Positions 11,437 to 22,253 of a stretch of 64,000 bases of DNA are shown piece after piece. The notes under the pieces are model-generated. The model was not told the DNA's origin. It did no database searches and worked only from the letters and a program-made list of their open reading frames with translations. Source of the DNA: Bremia lactucae. Lineage: Eukaryota; Oomycota; Peronosporomycetes; Peronosporales; Peronosporaceae. Location: the NCBI RefSeq assembly GCF_004359215.1, contig NC_090620.1, positions 715,105 through 779,104 on the forward strand, in the 5' to 3' direction. Numbering within the stretch: the stretch's first letter is position 1; each line of letters opens with the position of its first letter. Position numbers and translations under genes: made by a program.

Positions 11437-11701
11437 TGTTGGTATTGCACCGCTAANCGGTATCTGGTGTTTAGGGTTCACCAGGGCTTCGCTCCCCCGA
11501 AGTCACGTCCCCTGCCATCTTTTATATTTCGTCTTTAGGTTATCATTTGAAAGAGCTGTTTTTACTTAGCGTAATTACCAACCTGCTTCAACCAATCAAT
11601 GAGGGTAAGAAAATGAGTGGAGCAGAAAAGTGTTAGACAAATTTAACTCAATAAATATTACTTCGGATTTTGTCCTCTACTCCACAGTTATCTACTCAAC
11701 A
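11437..11701 (+). repeat. Right LTR of nested copia element, with one-base gap
   Basis: Begins TGTTGGTATTGCACC and ends CTACTCAACA like the left LTR. An N at 11457 stands where the left LTR has 116 more bases. Either the assembler collapsed this block or the right LTR really lacks it. Followed by target duplication AATAA at 11702-11706. Confidence 0.9.
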
Positions 11702-11706
11702 AATAA

Positions 11707-12024
11707 TTCCAATTCTGTCCCGTTTGATCGCGAAAACCCACTTGGTTCCAATCCCTTTTTGTTTCCGACGTTGCGCTTCAGCTTTCCAGGTGTTTTCTTT
11801 TTCTTGTAACGCTTTCAATTCATCTTAGATAGCCTTGTTCCACTCAACACTGGGGTGATTTGAGTGCTTAATCGAATGTCGTTGGGGTCTGAAACGCTAT
11901 AAAAGCCTTTTCATATCCACCGCGCATTCGTTGAATATCTCGTTCTTGATAATCTTCGTCTCCATAATATGTCTCTTTTCTTGAAATATTCACTGGTAGT
12001 AATGCTTGCGATGACGGTGAAGGG
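11707..12024 (-). pseudogene. Ty1/copia integrase-RT linker and RT start, 5' part of the split element
   Basis: On the minus strand from 12024: an acidic linker (YYGDEDYQERDIQRMRGGYE), then VEWNKAI, DELKALQ and GTKWVFAIKRDRIGII, the standard N-terminal part of copia RT. The frame is interrupted by stops. The sequence resumes beyond the nested element at 7555. At 12025 copia similarity ends in a short repeat also found near 1278 and 4133. Confidence 0.85.
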
Positions 12025-12359
12025 TGTGACAATACCAAAAGGGGTGTGTGGCTGTATCGGTTCCCTTAATTAATTAATTATCTATTTTTTCTTCCATATA
12101 AATTATCCGCTTCGCAATTCGAGCAATAAATTTTCCACAAAAAACGAACTTGGAACAAATTTTATGAAATCGCTGTCTTTATTTCAGTTTACGTGCAGTC
12201 AAAATCAGAATCCAAGGTCTTTTAATCTGGTCAATTTTCAAGAATCAATTGTGATTTTTCAACTATACAAACGTTTTTATATGAGTCTGGCAACAAAAGT
12301 TTGAAAAAAAGGCAATTTTATGTTGCTTGAAAGCTGAAGCCACAAACTTCCTTTTGCTT
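12025..12359. other. Spacer between copia remnant and the RBBP6-type gene
   Basis: No gene. 12025-12065 is the short dispersed repeat (TGTGACAATACCAAAAGGGG and onward) seen also at 1278 and 4133. The remaining AT-rich stretch would hold the 3' UTR and polyadenylation signals of the minus-strand gene ending at 12360. AATAAA-like sequence is present on both strands, so no single site can be chosen. Confidence 0.5.
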
Positions 12360-15300
12360 TTAAAGCTTCGGACCAAGTCGATCCAGCACGGACCGCTTCT
12401 TTGTCGCAGGCTCACCTGAACTCTTTCGATCATCACTTTTCTTGCGAGAAGGTTTTTTTCGGTCGTTGCCACCATTTTTGCCTTCGCCTTCTATTTCAAT
12501 TCGCCGCTTGTCATCATCGGCTCCGCCGCCACCACAACGACGGCGGTTGCGACCTCCACGTGACCCACGCGATGAGCCAGACGTCGTCGCAACAACACGT
12601 CGATTGTTAATGCCACTTGATCCTTTATCGCCACGACGTTCTCGCTCCTTTTCAGCGCTTCGACGTCGTTTCCGTTCATTGCCTGCAACAGGCTTGCCGT
12701 CTACCGCATCACTAGTGCGTTTTCTCTCGCGCTCTTTTCTGTCACGAGGGCGATCACGTCGCTCCTGAGCCTTCTCGGCGCCTTTGTCGTTATACGTCTC
12801 GCGCGATCTCTCCTGCGGTATTTTGTGAGCCTTATCATAAGTCTTGTCACTATTCTTGCCCTCGTGCCCCTTGTCTCGAGTCTTTTCAAGAGGCTTTTCG
12901 CGCGACTTGTATGTCTTGTCTTGAGACTTTTCGTAACTCTTGTCGTGAGCCTTATGGTAAGCATTGCCGTCGTGACGGTCGTTGTAAGCCTTGTCGTGAG
13001 TATTGACGTCGTGAACCTTATCATCGCGAGGCTTGTGATCACGAGTCTTATCATAAGCCTTGTCGTTAGCTCTGTCGTAACTTTTGCCGTGGGAATTACC
13101 CCGAATTTTGTCACGAGACTTGTCAAAAGTCTTTTCATGAGCTGTGCCAGGAGACTTGTCAGAAGCCTTTTCATGAGCTCCGCCGTGAGCTGTGTTATGA
13201 GCCTCATCAGAAGACTTTTCGTGAGCCTTGTCACGAATCTTGTCGCGTGTCGTGGGATGAGCCTCAACGGAAGTTTTCTCGTGAACCTTTTCATGTGCCT
13301 CGTCGCGAGCGTTTCCGTGATTCCTCTCGTAGCTTTTCGCAATACCCTTATTAGTATCCTTATCATGATCTCGAAGTCGGTCTTTGTTCCGCATGTCATC
13401 ACGGTCACGCGTCCGATTACGATCGCGGTCACGTCTACGGTCGCGGCCACGTCGTTCACGCTCGCGATATCGGTCTTCACCATTTCTACGATCTTTCGCT
13501 TTTAATAAAGAGCTTTTGTCATCAGCTCGTCGTCGAAATGACTCTTTTGATGCCTCACGACGTGATCTCGAACGTGAACGACTACGGCAAGAACGAGACG
13601 AAGACACTACTTTTTTTTCAAGGGCTGGACTACGCTCACGATCACGGTTGCGAGCACGATTGCGTTCACGCTCACGATCACGGTCGCGCACACGATCGCG
13701 TTCACGTTTACAATCGTAAACATGGTCACGCTCACGGTTCGAGCGGTTGGAAGTGGTGTCATGTCTACGGGAAGAGGAACGACTGTCATTGCGCTTACCA
13801 TCATTCTTTTTGAGATTACCGTCAGCGCTACGAGAAAATTGCTTGTCATCAACTTTTAATTCTTTGTCTTTCATACTTTCATCGCTTTTCTTACGTTCCA
13901 ACTTTGCTGGAGTCATCGGAGCCTCATTGTCGCTTGCCATGTCTTCCTCCTCCATTGGCTCAGCTAAAAAGTCAAGGTCAATGGCAGGCGCAGCTATCTG
14001 ATCCAGATTAACATCCTTAACTGTGCTTTCATGTCTCTCTTCTTGTTTCTTGGGCCTCTCGCTGGTAGCTGTCGACTCTTTGCTCAGGCTTTTGCTCTCT
14101 CTGCTGGACTTGACATTATCACGACTGCTGCGGCGGTGATGGCGACCGCGGCTTGCACTACGTGAACGACGCAGCAATGACGCTCGAGAAGAAGTCGTGT
14201 GCTCACGAATCTGTTTATCTTGTTGCATGCGCAAATTACTCCGACTACGCGAATTCGCTTGCTCGCCTTTTTGCTTGTCTTGTAAGCGTGCTATGCTTCG
14301 ACTACGCGATTTCCTCGACTCACGCTTTTTTTTGTCCTGTCGCGAGCGTGAATTGCTCCGACTTCGCGATTTTCTTTGCTCACAATTTGGCTTGTCTTGT
14401 CGCGAGCGTGAATTGCTCCGACTTCGCGATTTTCTTTGCTCACAATTTGGCTTGTCTTGTCGCGAGCGTGAGTCGCTCCGACTTCGCGCTTTCCGCTGCG
14501 CTGACTTGCGACTTTGACTACGACTTTGACTACGGCTGCGCCTCTTGCGCTCCCATTCTCGGTCGCCACTTCGCGAGCTACGACTTTTAATATTGTCGCC
14601 TCCACGACGACCAATCGAGCGGTCTCGAGCACGTGAGCGATCCCTCTCGCGAGAAGCAGAGCTATCACGTCGCCGGTCATCCCCTCGTCCGCGAGGCAGT
14701 CCCCGATCGCCTTCAAACCAACGATCTCCACCACTTCCGCGCCCAGAGAATGGCGGCAATGGTCCATCAAACCACGGCGGGGGAGGACCAAAATAGTCGG
14801 GGTGTCCTGGTGGAAGTCCGAAGTAGTCTGGGCCGGGACCGCCAAAGAAGCCCAACGGAGGCATTCCACGGCCGCCACGACCGCGACCACCCCCACGACC
14901 GCCCTTAATACCACCGCGGCCGCCAGGACCTGGAAATGGACCGTCAAACCACGGCCCAGGGGGTCCATCAAACCATGGACCAGGTTGACCACGGAGACGT
15001 GCGTCAAACCACGGGCCAGGAGGGCCATTGAATCCAATCGGGGGACCACGAGGGTCGTCAAGGCCCCAATGTCCTGTAGGGCCGTGATCGTTGCCAGACG
15101 GTGGTCCAGCGCTCGGTGACGTATTCAAAGCGACTTCAGCTGCCTGACCACCAACAGTAGATGATTCGTCGCCTGGCTTCTGCGTAGGGCTAGATGTGTC
15201 ACCTCCTTTCAATGCTTTGGCCTGGTCTTTCGGTAGCGGAGGTTGCTCTGGTGGTTGAGGAGGGGACGGAAAAGCGGGTGTGAGCGACTTTAGAGGTGAG

Positions 15301-16990
15301 TTCGCACCTTCCAAATCGTCTCCATCGCCGAAAATGTCTCCGCCAAACTCATCGTCTTCCTCATCCCCACCGTCACCTTTCTTGCTTTTCTTGATATCGA
15401 GAGTCGCATCAGCGCTGTCACCTGAACGCCGGGAAGCAGAGCTTGCAGCTGCTTCAGCTGCCTTCTGTTTGGCCAACGCCTTTTCCTCTGCTTCTTTGAC
15501 AAGCTGCTCGCGCTCTTGCTGCTCTGTACGTGCACGTCGTAGAAACTCATTTACTGACGTGCGTAACACTTTGTTTGGTAGTAGCTTTTCAGGGGACATG
15601 TTGTTAACACTACAAAGAGGACACGTTAGCTTGCGATCGATTAAAGCACTGCGTAAACATTCATCACACGCCGACTGTCACGAAAAACGAGAAGGGAGAA
15701 TAACACGAGACTTAGAGTAAGTAAAACACCATTGTCTCCCAGGACAATTGTCAGCAACAAGCATTCTACTAGCTTACCTCTTGACAGCACGGAATAAGTA
15801 CGGCGTCGCTCATGAGCCTTCTGCAAAGAGGACATGCCAAGTGCTCGGGTGGATTCGAAATGAATTGATCCAAGGTGGCCGAACCGCCCGACTGAGCCAT
15901 TAATTTAGAGAAGTTTTTATTCTGCGGTTCTATCACAGCTAGCCCGCCCCATGGCGCGTTCACTACCGTTTTGCCGCCGCCTACGGGAATCTCACTGGGA
16001 TCACTCACGGCTTTCATAAAGGACTTTGGAATTCCAGTCTTCTTCTTCACGCGGTGCTGGTCAAATTCAGGGTCCCCGTTCGTTGGGCAATTCTGGATAT
16101 AGTGGCCGGGCGTACCGCATCGGTAGCAAACATAATTCGGCGGTGGATTGCCCACAAGGTTTGGGGTACTGGGGCCACCGGGGACCGCGCCGCGGCCTCC
16201 TCCTCTGCCGTTGACCATTCCTCCTCGTCCGCCAAAGTCTCCGCCACGGCCGCCGCGGCCGAATCCCCGACCGCCAGCACCAGGCCCTCGTCCTCCTGCT
16301 TCGCCTTGTAGCCCATTTGCAGCGTAGTAGTTCATGACATTGTTCGCATTGCTGCCACTGGATGCCGTCCATGTTTTATTGCCTAACCTTGCGCCACGCA
16401 TGTCCTCTGCCTGTTCATGAATCGACTCAAGTGCTGCCATCTCATCCTCCATCGTTTGCGCTCCTGTAGCCGCATCTTCTGTGTTTAGAGAGAGAGTCGC
16501 TACTCTGCACCAAAGACAATAAAACCGGTAACACAATACGACAAGACATGTCAGTTTCTTGTCTCACTTTAAAAGAAAAACAAGAATTCCTTTTATCTAC
16601 ATACGGCTGTACGGGGGAAGACCCTACTGGTAGCACAGGAGATGGACCGGCGATAGAGGTAACAGGGGGTGATGCATGCATGGCCGCAGCAGCAGCCGCA
16701 GCTGCAGCCACCGCCGCTTCTTGTTTCATTCGCGCCAGAAGGCCACTACCTGGCTGCTGACTGGGAATGCGCTTGACAGTCACACTAGTATTACGAGGCA
16801 GTTGCATGTTTTCGTCGTCGTAGACCTTTCCATTTTGTGCGTCTGTAATAACCAGGTCAAAGTCGAGACCTTTGGCGAGTTTTTTCTTGTCCACGATTGC
16901 CTTCTTCAGGTCCAACACACGGATGACGGCACCCGGGAACGTCACTGTATCAAACTCCTTGGCTGACTTGAACTTAAAGTGAATCGACAT
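12360..16990 (-). CDS. RBBP6/Mpe1-type DWNN-RING protein, 3 exons, 1475 aa
   Basis: Exons 16990-16605, 16504-15778 and 15674-12360 join in frame (4428 nt). The ATG gives MSIHFKFKSAKEFDTVTF, the start of a DWNN ubiquitin-like domain (aa 1-76). An Ala run and Gly/Arg-rich linker follow, then zinc knuckle CYRCGTPGHYIQNC (about aa 256-269) and an RBBP6-type RING (aa 352-392) beginning CPLC, with AVLIPCC and ACDEC, split by intron 2. After it comes LLPNKVLRTSVNEFLRR as in RBBP6. The rest is Pro/Gly-rich with PPGPWFDGP repeats, an RS domain with 20-aa repeats, and a long His/Asp/Lys repeat tract. Family members (yeast Mpe1, animal RBBP6) join the pre-mRNA cleavage and polyadenylation complex and can act as ubiquitin ligases. 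The RS tail is compatible with nuclear RNA processing. The tail repeats differ from known orthologues, so length is lineage-specific. Confidence 0.93.
14341..14460 (-). repeat. Exact 60-bp tandem duplication in the RS domain
   Basis: 14341-14400 and 14401-14460 are identical over 60 bp. A partly matching third unit follows from 14461 and a more diverged one precedes. Each unit encodes 20 residues with RKSRSRSNSRSRQDK. Identity at synonymous sites indicates recent slippage or unequal exchange, so copy number may vary between strains. Confidence 0.95.
15675..15777 (-). other. Intron 2 of the RBBP6-type gene (103 bp)
   Basis: Donor GTAAGC after IPCCQE and acceptor TCGTGACAG before SACDEC. Splicing restores the RING cysteine spacing typical of RBBP6, which strongly supports both borders. 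Confidence 0.9.
16505..16604 (-). other. Intron 1 of the RBBP6-type gene (100 bp)
   Basis: Donor GTATGT at 16604 and acceptor TTTGGTGCAG at 16505. Removal joins the DWNN exon (PVQP) to VATLSLNTEDAATG in frame. Without it the frame hits a stop. Confidence 0.85.
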
Positions 16991-17646
16991 AGTAATGCGA
17001 GGTTACAGATTGCGGCTGGTAGTCGGAGCTAGCTCTGCACTCGCAAAGCTACGTGCCGCGCCAAGAGCGAAAATAGCGGAAATATAGTTTTGAGAACGGA
17101 CGTGTCGTCTCGAGGGCTGGTTGGTCAATGGAGAGGGACTGATGCTGTAAATATATAACCTCCAGAACGTATATCTGTAGCCATTACGAAAGCGCTATGG
17201 TCAGTAATGTATATTTCGATAGTCGGTCGCCAAAGCATTTCTTTAGAATATTACAAAGTAAATCACAACAATTGAATAAAGTTCTGAGAAATTAAAATCA
17301 ATTTTAAAAGAGCCCGCCATAACTGGCCAGTTAGGCTTTATATACGATCCTGGATGAACGCAACTTCTAGTATTGCAAACTGAAGGCAAACTCCTCGGTA
17401 GACTCTGCCTTTCGCTAGTACTGCCTTAGTACTAGCTAACCTACACTGCTAACAATGAAGGTAAAGGCGCCTGTGCGCGGCAGAGGAAGGATTTTATATG
17501 CAAGGAATATTAAGCAACTAAAGGTCAAGGCCGCCGTTCGGGACACAGACGTTTTCGTTCCGGACACAAAAACGATGAATTAGCTAAATTGTAGCTATTT
17601 GATTGGCTAATTCTAGGACATTTGGTTGGCTACAGTAAAGCGTCTT
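16991..17646. other. Upstream region of the RBBP6-type gene, no gene
   Basis: The first 200 bases likely hold the promoter and 5' UTR of the minus-strand gene. No clear oomycete initiator was identified. At 17408-17443 a 33-base sequence matches, inverted and with two differences, 33444-33482, marking a dispersed repeat. The rest is AT-rich with no coding signal. Confidence 0.5.
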
Positions 17647-18147
17647 TGTAACGGGCTAAAAATGCCCTAATGTGATACAGTCCCCGTTAAATACACAAAG
17701 TGTACTTAAGGGGATGATCAATCACTTAAATAAAGTAATTGGACCCACCATTGGGTGTGGTTCACATTGTTACCCATCCTTTCGTATGAGATGCATATAG
17801 GTGCATTCCCATTAGGAGGGATGACGCCTAGCGTCATCCGTTACGCGAGGTATCTAGAAAGATACGCTCGCAATACATATGAGTGTTTTCTACAGAGATG
17901 ACATTTTGATTGGTAAAAATATGTATTTATATTTAATTCGATCAAATATAAATCAGTCTGAAAACTTAGTAAGTGCGCACGAGGAGCCGTATTACCGCTC
18001 CCGTGACGACACTTTACTACAGTACTTAGTGCGTTGGGTGAGGTCGCTAAAGCGCCCACCAAAACTACCTCACTGCACGCAAGAGAAGCTGGTTCGACCG
18101 CCTCCTCGCTGTGCTAGGGTGAGTGTAAGTAGAGCGTGGCCGCACTT
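17647..18147 (+). repeat. Gypsy family-1 LTR, 5' LTR of the plus-strand element
   Basis: Starts TGTAACGGGCTAAAAATGCC. Internal blocks (GGATGACGCCTAGCGTCATCC, GTGCGCACGAGGAGCCG, CCGTGACGACACTT) recur at 31565-31867, 47827-48215 and, inverted, 24025-24383. The end is inferred: compared with the inverted copy, about 30 bases covering the LTR end and primer site are missing here near 18147. Confidence 0.7.
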
Positions 18148-19215
18148 GAATTCATTCCCACGACCCGCATCTCTGCGTGTGAACGTGAGGATGCGCCTCA
18201 ACATCGATTGGGCTCATTTCCCCCACCTCTCCGAACAACATCGGGAGGTGGCAGGGCACATGACGCAGAGACTTAGTGAACAAGCCCTGGTCAGGCTCTT
18301 GGGGAATTATCTTGAGCAACATGTTGCTCAGTTGGAGCAGTTTGAGGCATTCGTGCTCGGACAGCGAAGGGTTGCGTCCAAGACACAGAGCCATGCTGCG
18401 GCGGAGTCCGTCACTCAGACTCAGATTGAGGTAAGGCGTGAGCAGGCTCGGAGCGAAGCTCTCAACAGGACTGTTAAGATGCTCTCTGCCCGGCCGCATC
18501 AGCCGAGGCCCATTTGAATGGACCCGCCCAAGTTAGTTGGAACTGCAGCGCACACGATTGTCCACTGGCTCTTAGCTGTGGAGCAAAGCGGTGTCGCTCA
18601 GCTCATCGAGGACAACAGCCGGATGGTGTCGTACGCCATGTCGCAACTGCGCGGTAAGGCCTCAGAGTGGGCTTACTATGCGCTTATGGCGGACGTTAAG
18701 GCGATCCTACATGGGCGATCTTCAAGACAAAGATTCGCGCCATGTACCAGCCACCGAACAACGAAGTGTTGCTTCAGGTGCGTTTCTGTGGAGCGCGACA
18801 GGCGAAGCGATCTCTGGAAGAGTATGTGCAAGAGATGCGCTCGCTGTCGGCGTCCGTTACCGTAGGTCCGATTCCGGAGCACATTAAGGTGTCCACGTTT
18901 ATGAACGGACTACGGCATGGCTCATCGCGACAGGCCATTTTCAGAAAAGGTGCCGTCGACGATGGAAGAGTCAATCCGAATTACCTTAGTTGAAGAGTAA
19001 TCCCTCCCATAGAGTTGCGCAGTGCAGACGTTGTCTGTTATAAATGCGGCAAGCGCGGCCATATGATGGCTCGCTGCTATGCCAGGGTCCCTGCTGGGGC
19101 AACGATGCCCAGCAAGAGGACTCCCTACCCAGAGGGCGATGGAAAAAACCAGCGTGCGAGACGCATGAGTTCTGCATCGACCAACGAGGGGTCGGGAAAT
19201 GCAGGAGCGCAGTAG
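18148..19215 (+). pseudogene. Gypsy family-1 gag, decayed
   Basis: Frames can be followed from the N-terminus (RLNIDWAHFPHLSEQHREVA) through a helical region (QLEQFEAFVLGQRRVASKT) and a retrotransposon gag core (RAMYQPPNNEVLLQVRFCGA, KRSLEEYVQEMRSLSASVTV) to a CCHC knuckle CYKCGKRGHMMARC at 19039. Lesions: stop at 18514-18516, a frameshift near 18690-18740, and a stop at 18991. Near-identical gag segments lie inverted at 23103-24010 and 46053-47110. Confidence 0.85.
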
Positions 19216-19850
19216 GGGCGAGATGCCCTACTGACTCGGACTCTGAAGCTACCCCTAAGTTCAGAGTTGTGGAACAAATGGGTAGCATAGTCCCTGAGGT
19301 CTCGAAATTTTGGACCTCAACCCTGCTGGTCTATAGCGCTCAAGTACGAGGCTACGACCAGGTGATGACCCTCCTAGTGGATTCGGGTGCATCACAAAAT
19401 TTTGTAAAACTCGCGGCTCTAAGAAAGAGACCGGCGATGTTTGAGTTGCTTTGCCAGGATGGCAAGCGAGAAGAGGCGACCGTTCGTTTAGCGAACGGCG
19501 TGCTCGTTAAGTCTGAGGGAGTTCAGGTAGAACTCGCCTTCAGCTTTAGTGATTTTTCTTGTAAGGAGAAGTTCACAGTGCTAGGTATGGAGAGTCCGTA
19601 CGACTTCATCCTAGGCATGCCATGGTATGCAAAACACCAACCATGGATAGACTGGCGTACACGCACAGTTGCGAACTCTACGCAGGACACCGTAAAGGAT
19701 ATTCCCCTGCGAGAGTCGTCTGCAACTGATTTCGTGTCGAACACATTTGAGGGTGCATTGACAGAATGTCAAACGTCACCAATTTGTCGCACAGAGCCGA
19801 GAGCCTGTGGCAGTAGACGGCGAGCTGATAGGAAGTCAAGCGTCGTATGA
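19216..19850 (+). pseudogene. Gypsy family-1 aspartic protease
   Basis: The catalytic motif reads LLVDSGASQNFVKLAA at about 19372. Further along, YDFILGMPWYAKHQPWIDW is the conserved end of gypsy proteases. The frame is open for 268 codons (19044-19850), but frameshifts separate it from gag and the RT linker. Confidence 0.85.
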
Positions 19851-21180
19851 ACCGGCATAGTGCCTAGAGCCTGGTGCGGTTGGGAGGGGTGCGTTAGCCA
19901 GGAGAGCAACGGCACCCGCTTCCCAGTCAAAGGTCGTGGTGACTCGAAGAACGAGTACCTGACAGATTAGGACGATCAAAGGCACGTCTAAACAAGTGGC
20001 CTTTGGATCAATTCCTAATAAAGAGGACGGACCTTCAAACGAGGTGTTCGAGGCCGTCAAAGACGAAATTGCGAAGGCATCCTCAGTTGGGGTGCTCCGG
20101 CAAGTCTTTCAATCTGCCGAGAGGTAGTAAATCTCCCGGATATGTCGTGGGATCTGTTCCTTGCCGAATTAAAGGAAGAAAAGATCCACGAAATAGTCAC
20201 ACCAATTTCAGAAGAAAACTTGGTGGATTGTTGCTCGTCGTCCACAATGGACGAGAGCGTCCTAGAACGGACAAAAAGAAACGGTTCGCTGCTCAAGGCT
20301 GGGATGCCTTGAGAGACAGTCCGTTATTTGATGTTCTGTGAATACATCGCGATGTAATCCCAGAGAAAGTGCGTAGCCGCCTACCAGCAGATAGGGGCAT
20401 CGGGCACGAAATAGACCTCGAACCTGGCACCAAGTATTGTGTGACCAGGCAATGGCCCTTGCCGAAAGAACAAGTCGATTATATCTATGATTTCTTCGAC
20501 AAGCGAGCCAAGGCGGGACATGTGCGTGAGAGCAAATCGCCTCACTCCAGCCCGACCTTTTGTGTGCTTAAAGCCGCAGGTGGATGGCGCGTGGTTCTTG
20601 CGTACGTTAAGCTGAACACGGTGACCATACCGGCTCAAACGCCAATCCCGCGGAAGGATGTCTTGTTGAACTCCATATGAAAGTCAACTATCTTTCCCGC
20701 GTTGGATTTGAAGGATGGCTACTATCAGGTACTCATGAGAGAGTCCGATATAGCCAAAACAGCTGTAAGCACCCCAAGCGATATGCTCTGGGAGCGGCTT
20801 CTGATGCCCCAAGGTCTGTAAACGCACCAGCGACATTTAATCGAGTGGTGGATCACGTAATGCGTCAGCACCGTGCATACGCGCCCCATTACTTTGACGA
20901 TGTGCTCGTGCATAGTAGGCCGAGGACGTGCTGAGCACAATAGAGTCGCATAAGCGTCATTAAGACGCTGTGTTGCAGACTTTAAAGTACGCCCAATTGT
21001 ACGTCAACTTGCAAAAGTGCGTCATAGGGTCCCTGAGATACCTGTACTGGGCTGCATCGTAGGTTCACCTGGTGTACGAGCAGACCCAGAAAAGGTAAAT
21101 TCGGTAAATGATAGGCCAATCCCACGGCATGTGAAGAAATTGCGCCAATTCATTGGGCTCGCTAACTACTTGCATAAAAT
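19851..21180 (+). pseudogene. Gypsy family-1 reverse transcriptase
   Basis: The protease-RT linker is at 20003-20341. RT starts near 20369: IDLEPGTKYCVTRQWPLPKE, SPHSSPTFCVLKA, then a frameshift at about 20680, ALDLKDGYYQVLMRESD, another shift, and HYFDDVLVHS (YFDD catalytic box, about 20890). GVRADPEKVNSVNDRPIP and the connection domain (LRQFIGLANYLHKI) follow at about 21080. At least four lesions interrupt it. The minus-strand copy at 44144-44845 is better preserved. Confidence 0.85.
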
Positions 21181-21705
21181 TAGCAAAAATTAAGCTGAGC
21201 AAACTAAACCATTATCTGACCTCCTTAAAAAGAACGCAGAATGGGTTTGGTTTAAAGAACAAGATGATGCGTTCACATCAGTAAAGCACTCTCTTGTAGA
21301 GTCACCGGTTTTGACATTGACAGAAGCGAATAAGCCCTTTAGCGTCGTCTGCGATGCAAGTAATTTTGCAATCGGCAGCGCCATCATGCAGAAGGATGAC
21401 GAGGGAGTTGACCGCGTCATCTCTTATCAGTCCCAGCTTTTAAAAACCGCGGAACTAAATACCCCGTGCATGACAAAGAGCTACTTTCAATATTGTATGC
21501 TCTTGTCAAGTTTCGTGTCCACCTATTCGGCACCGAACCATTTGTGGTTGATACGGATCACGCATCACGTCGGACTGCAATAAACTCACCGCACCTCTCG
21601 CCTAGAATGGCAAGATGGCTTACATTCTTCTTTAACTTTTAATTTTAAAATTAAATACGAGCCTGGTAGGTCAAATGTCTTGGCTGACGCTTTATAAACT
21701 CGCCC
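21181..21705 (+). pseudogene. Gypsy family-1 RNase H
   Basis: TLTEANKPFSVVCDASNFAI at 21312 starts the RNase H-like domain, followed by DRVISYQSQLLKTAELN and, in shifted frames, the segment ending VLADAL at about 21690. A TAA in that last motif and frameshifts make it non-functional. Similarity breaks off at about 21705, where mitochondrial rRNA sequence begins. It resumes in the spacer before integrase at about 22470. Confidence 0.85.
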
Positions 21706-21895
21706 TTATGAAGTTGGAATCGCTAGTAATCGCAGAACAGCATGCTGCGGTGAATATGTTACTGGACTTTGTACACACCGCCCGTCACATCAGGGAAATT
21801 AATTGTTTTTAAAATAATTGTCGATTATGATAAAATTTCTTTTAAAATATTTAAAGGATTATTTTTTATAAAATTTAACCAATTATTATCAAATG
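21706..21895 (+). rRNA. Nuclear insertion of mitochondrial SSU rRNA 3' region (NUMT fragment)
   Basis: ATGAAGTTGGAATCGCTAGT, AATCGCAGAACAGCATGCTG and TTGTACACACCGCCCGTCAC (21771-21790) are the near-universal small-subunit rRNA 3' sequences. Base composition and the AT-rich continuation after 21795 fit a mitochondrial gene, not nuclear 18S. The conserved GTCGTAACAAGGTA end is absent, so the fragment stops within the helix-44 region. It sits inside a gypsy element, hence non-functional. The right border (about 21895) is approximate. Confidence 0.85.
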
Positions 21896-22236
21896 TATGG
21901 AGATTCAAACGGGTAAAAATAGTATAGGAATTTAAACAGGCGATAGTAGTATAGGAATTTAAACAGGCGTATAGACGTCGAGGGGGCATATTTAGACTGT
22001 TTAATAATTGGTAGTGATATACGTACTGAAGGTTCGATTTTAAATATTCATTTAATTATTACACAGCTGATATTAACGTAAGAAGTTAATCAGGAAATGT
22101 TAATATCGGAATGCTAGTTGTCATATTACTATTAGTATGTTCAAATATAAAAGTTGGAAAGTTAAAAAGGGATTTACGATGGGAAATGAAGCAGCAATAT
22201 TAGTATCGGAAGTTACACAGGCGCTTTATCGCGCAG
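21896..22236. other. AT-rich insert of unknown origin beside the NUMT
   Basis: No gene. A 22-base unit AGTATAGGAATTTAAACAGG+CG occurs at 21921-21942 and 21948-21969, with a weaker third form near 22203-22223. This stretch belongs neither to gypsy pol nor recognisably to rRNA. It may be further mitochondrial sequence or filler joined during the same insertion. Confidence 0.4.
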
Positions 22237-22253
22237 ACCAGACTTCGAGGTAA

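Noticed and set aside
12401..15119. Long open frames on the plus strand and in other frames within the RBBP6-type gene (for example 12825-13505, 226 codons)
   Set aside because: They are by-products of repetitive Arg/Ser/Asp/Lys codons in the real minus-strand exon. They have low-complexity composition and no domain.
21706..21895. Functional mitochondrial rRNA or a bacterial contaminant
   Set aside because: The fragment lacks the conserved 3' end and is embedded within gypsy pol. Flanks are nuclear repeats.
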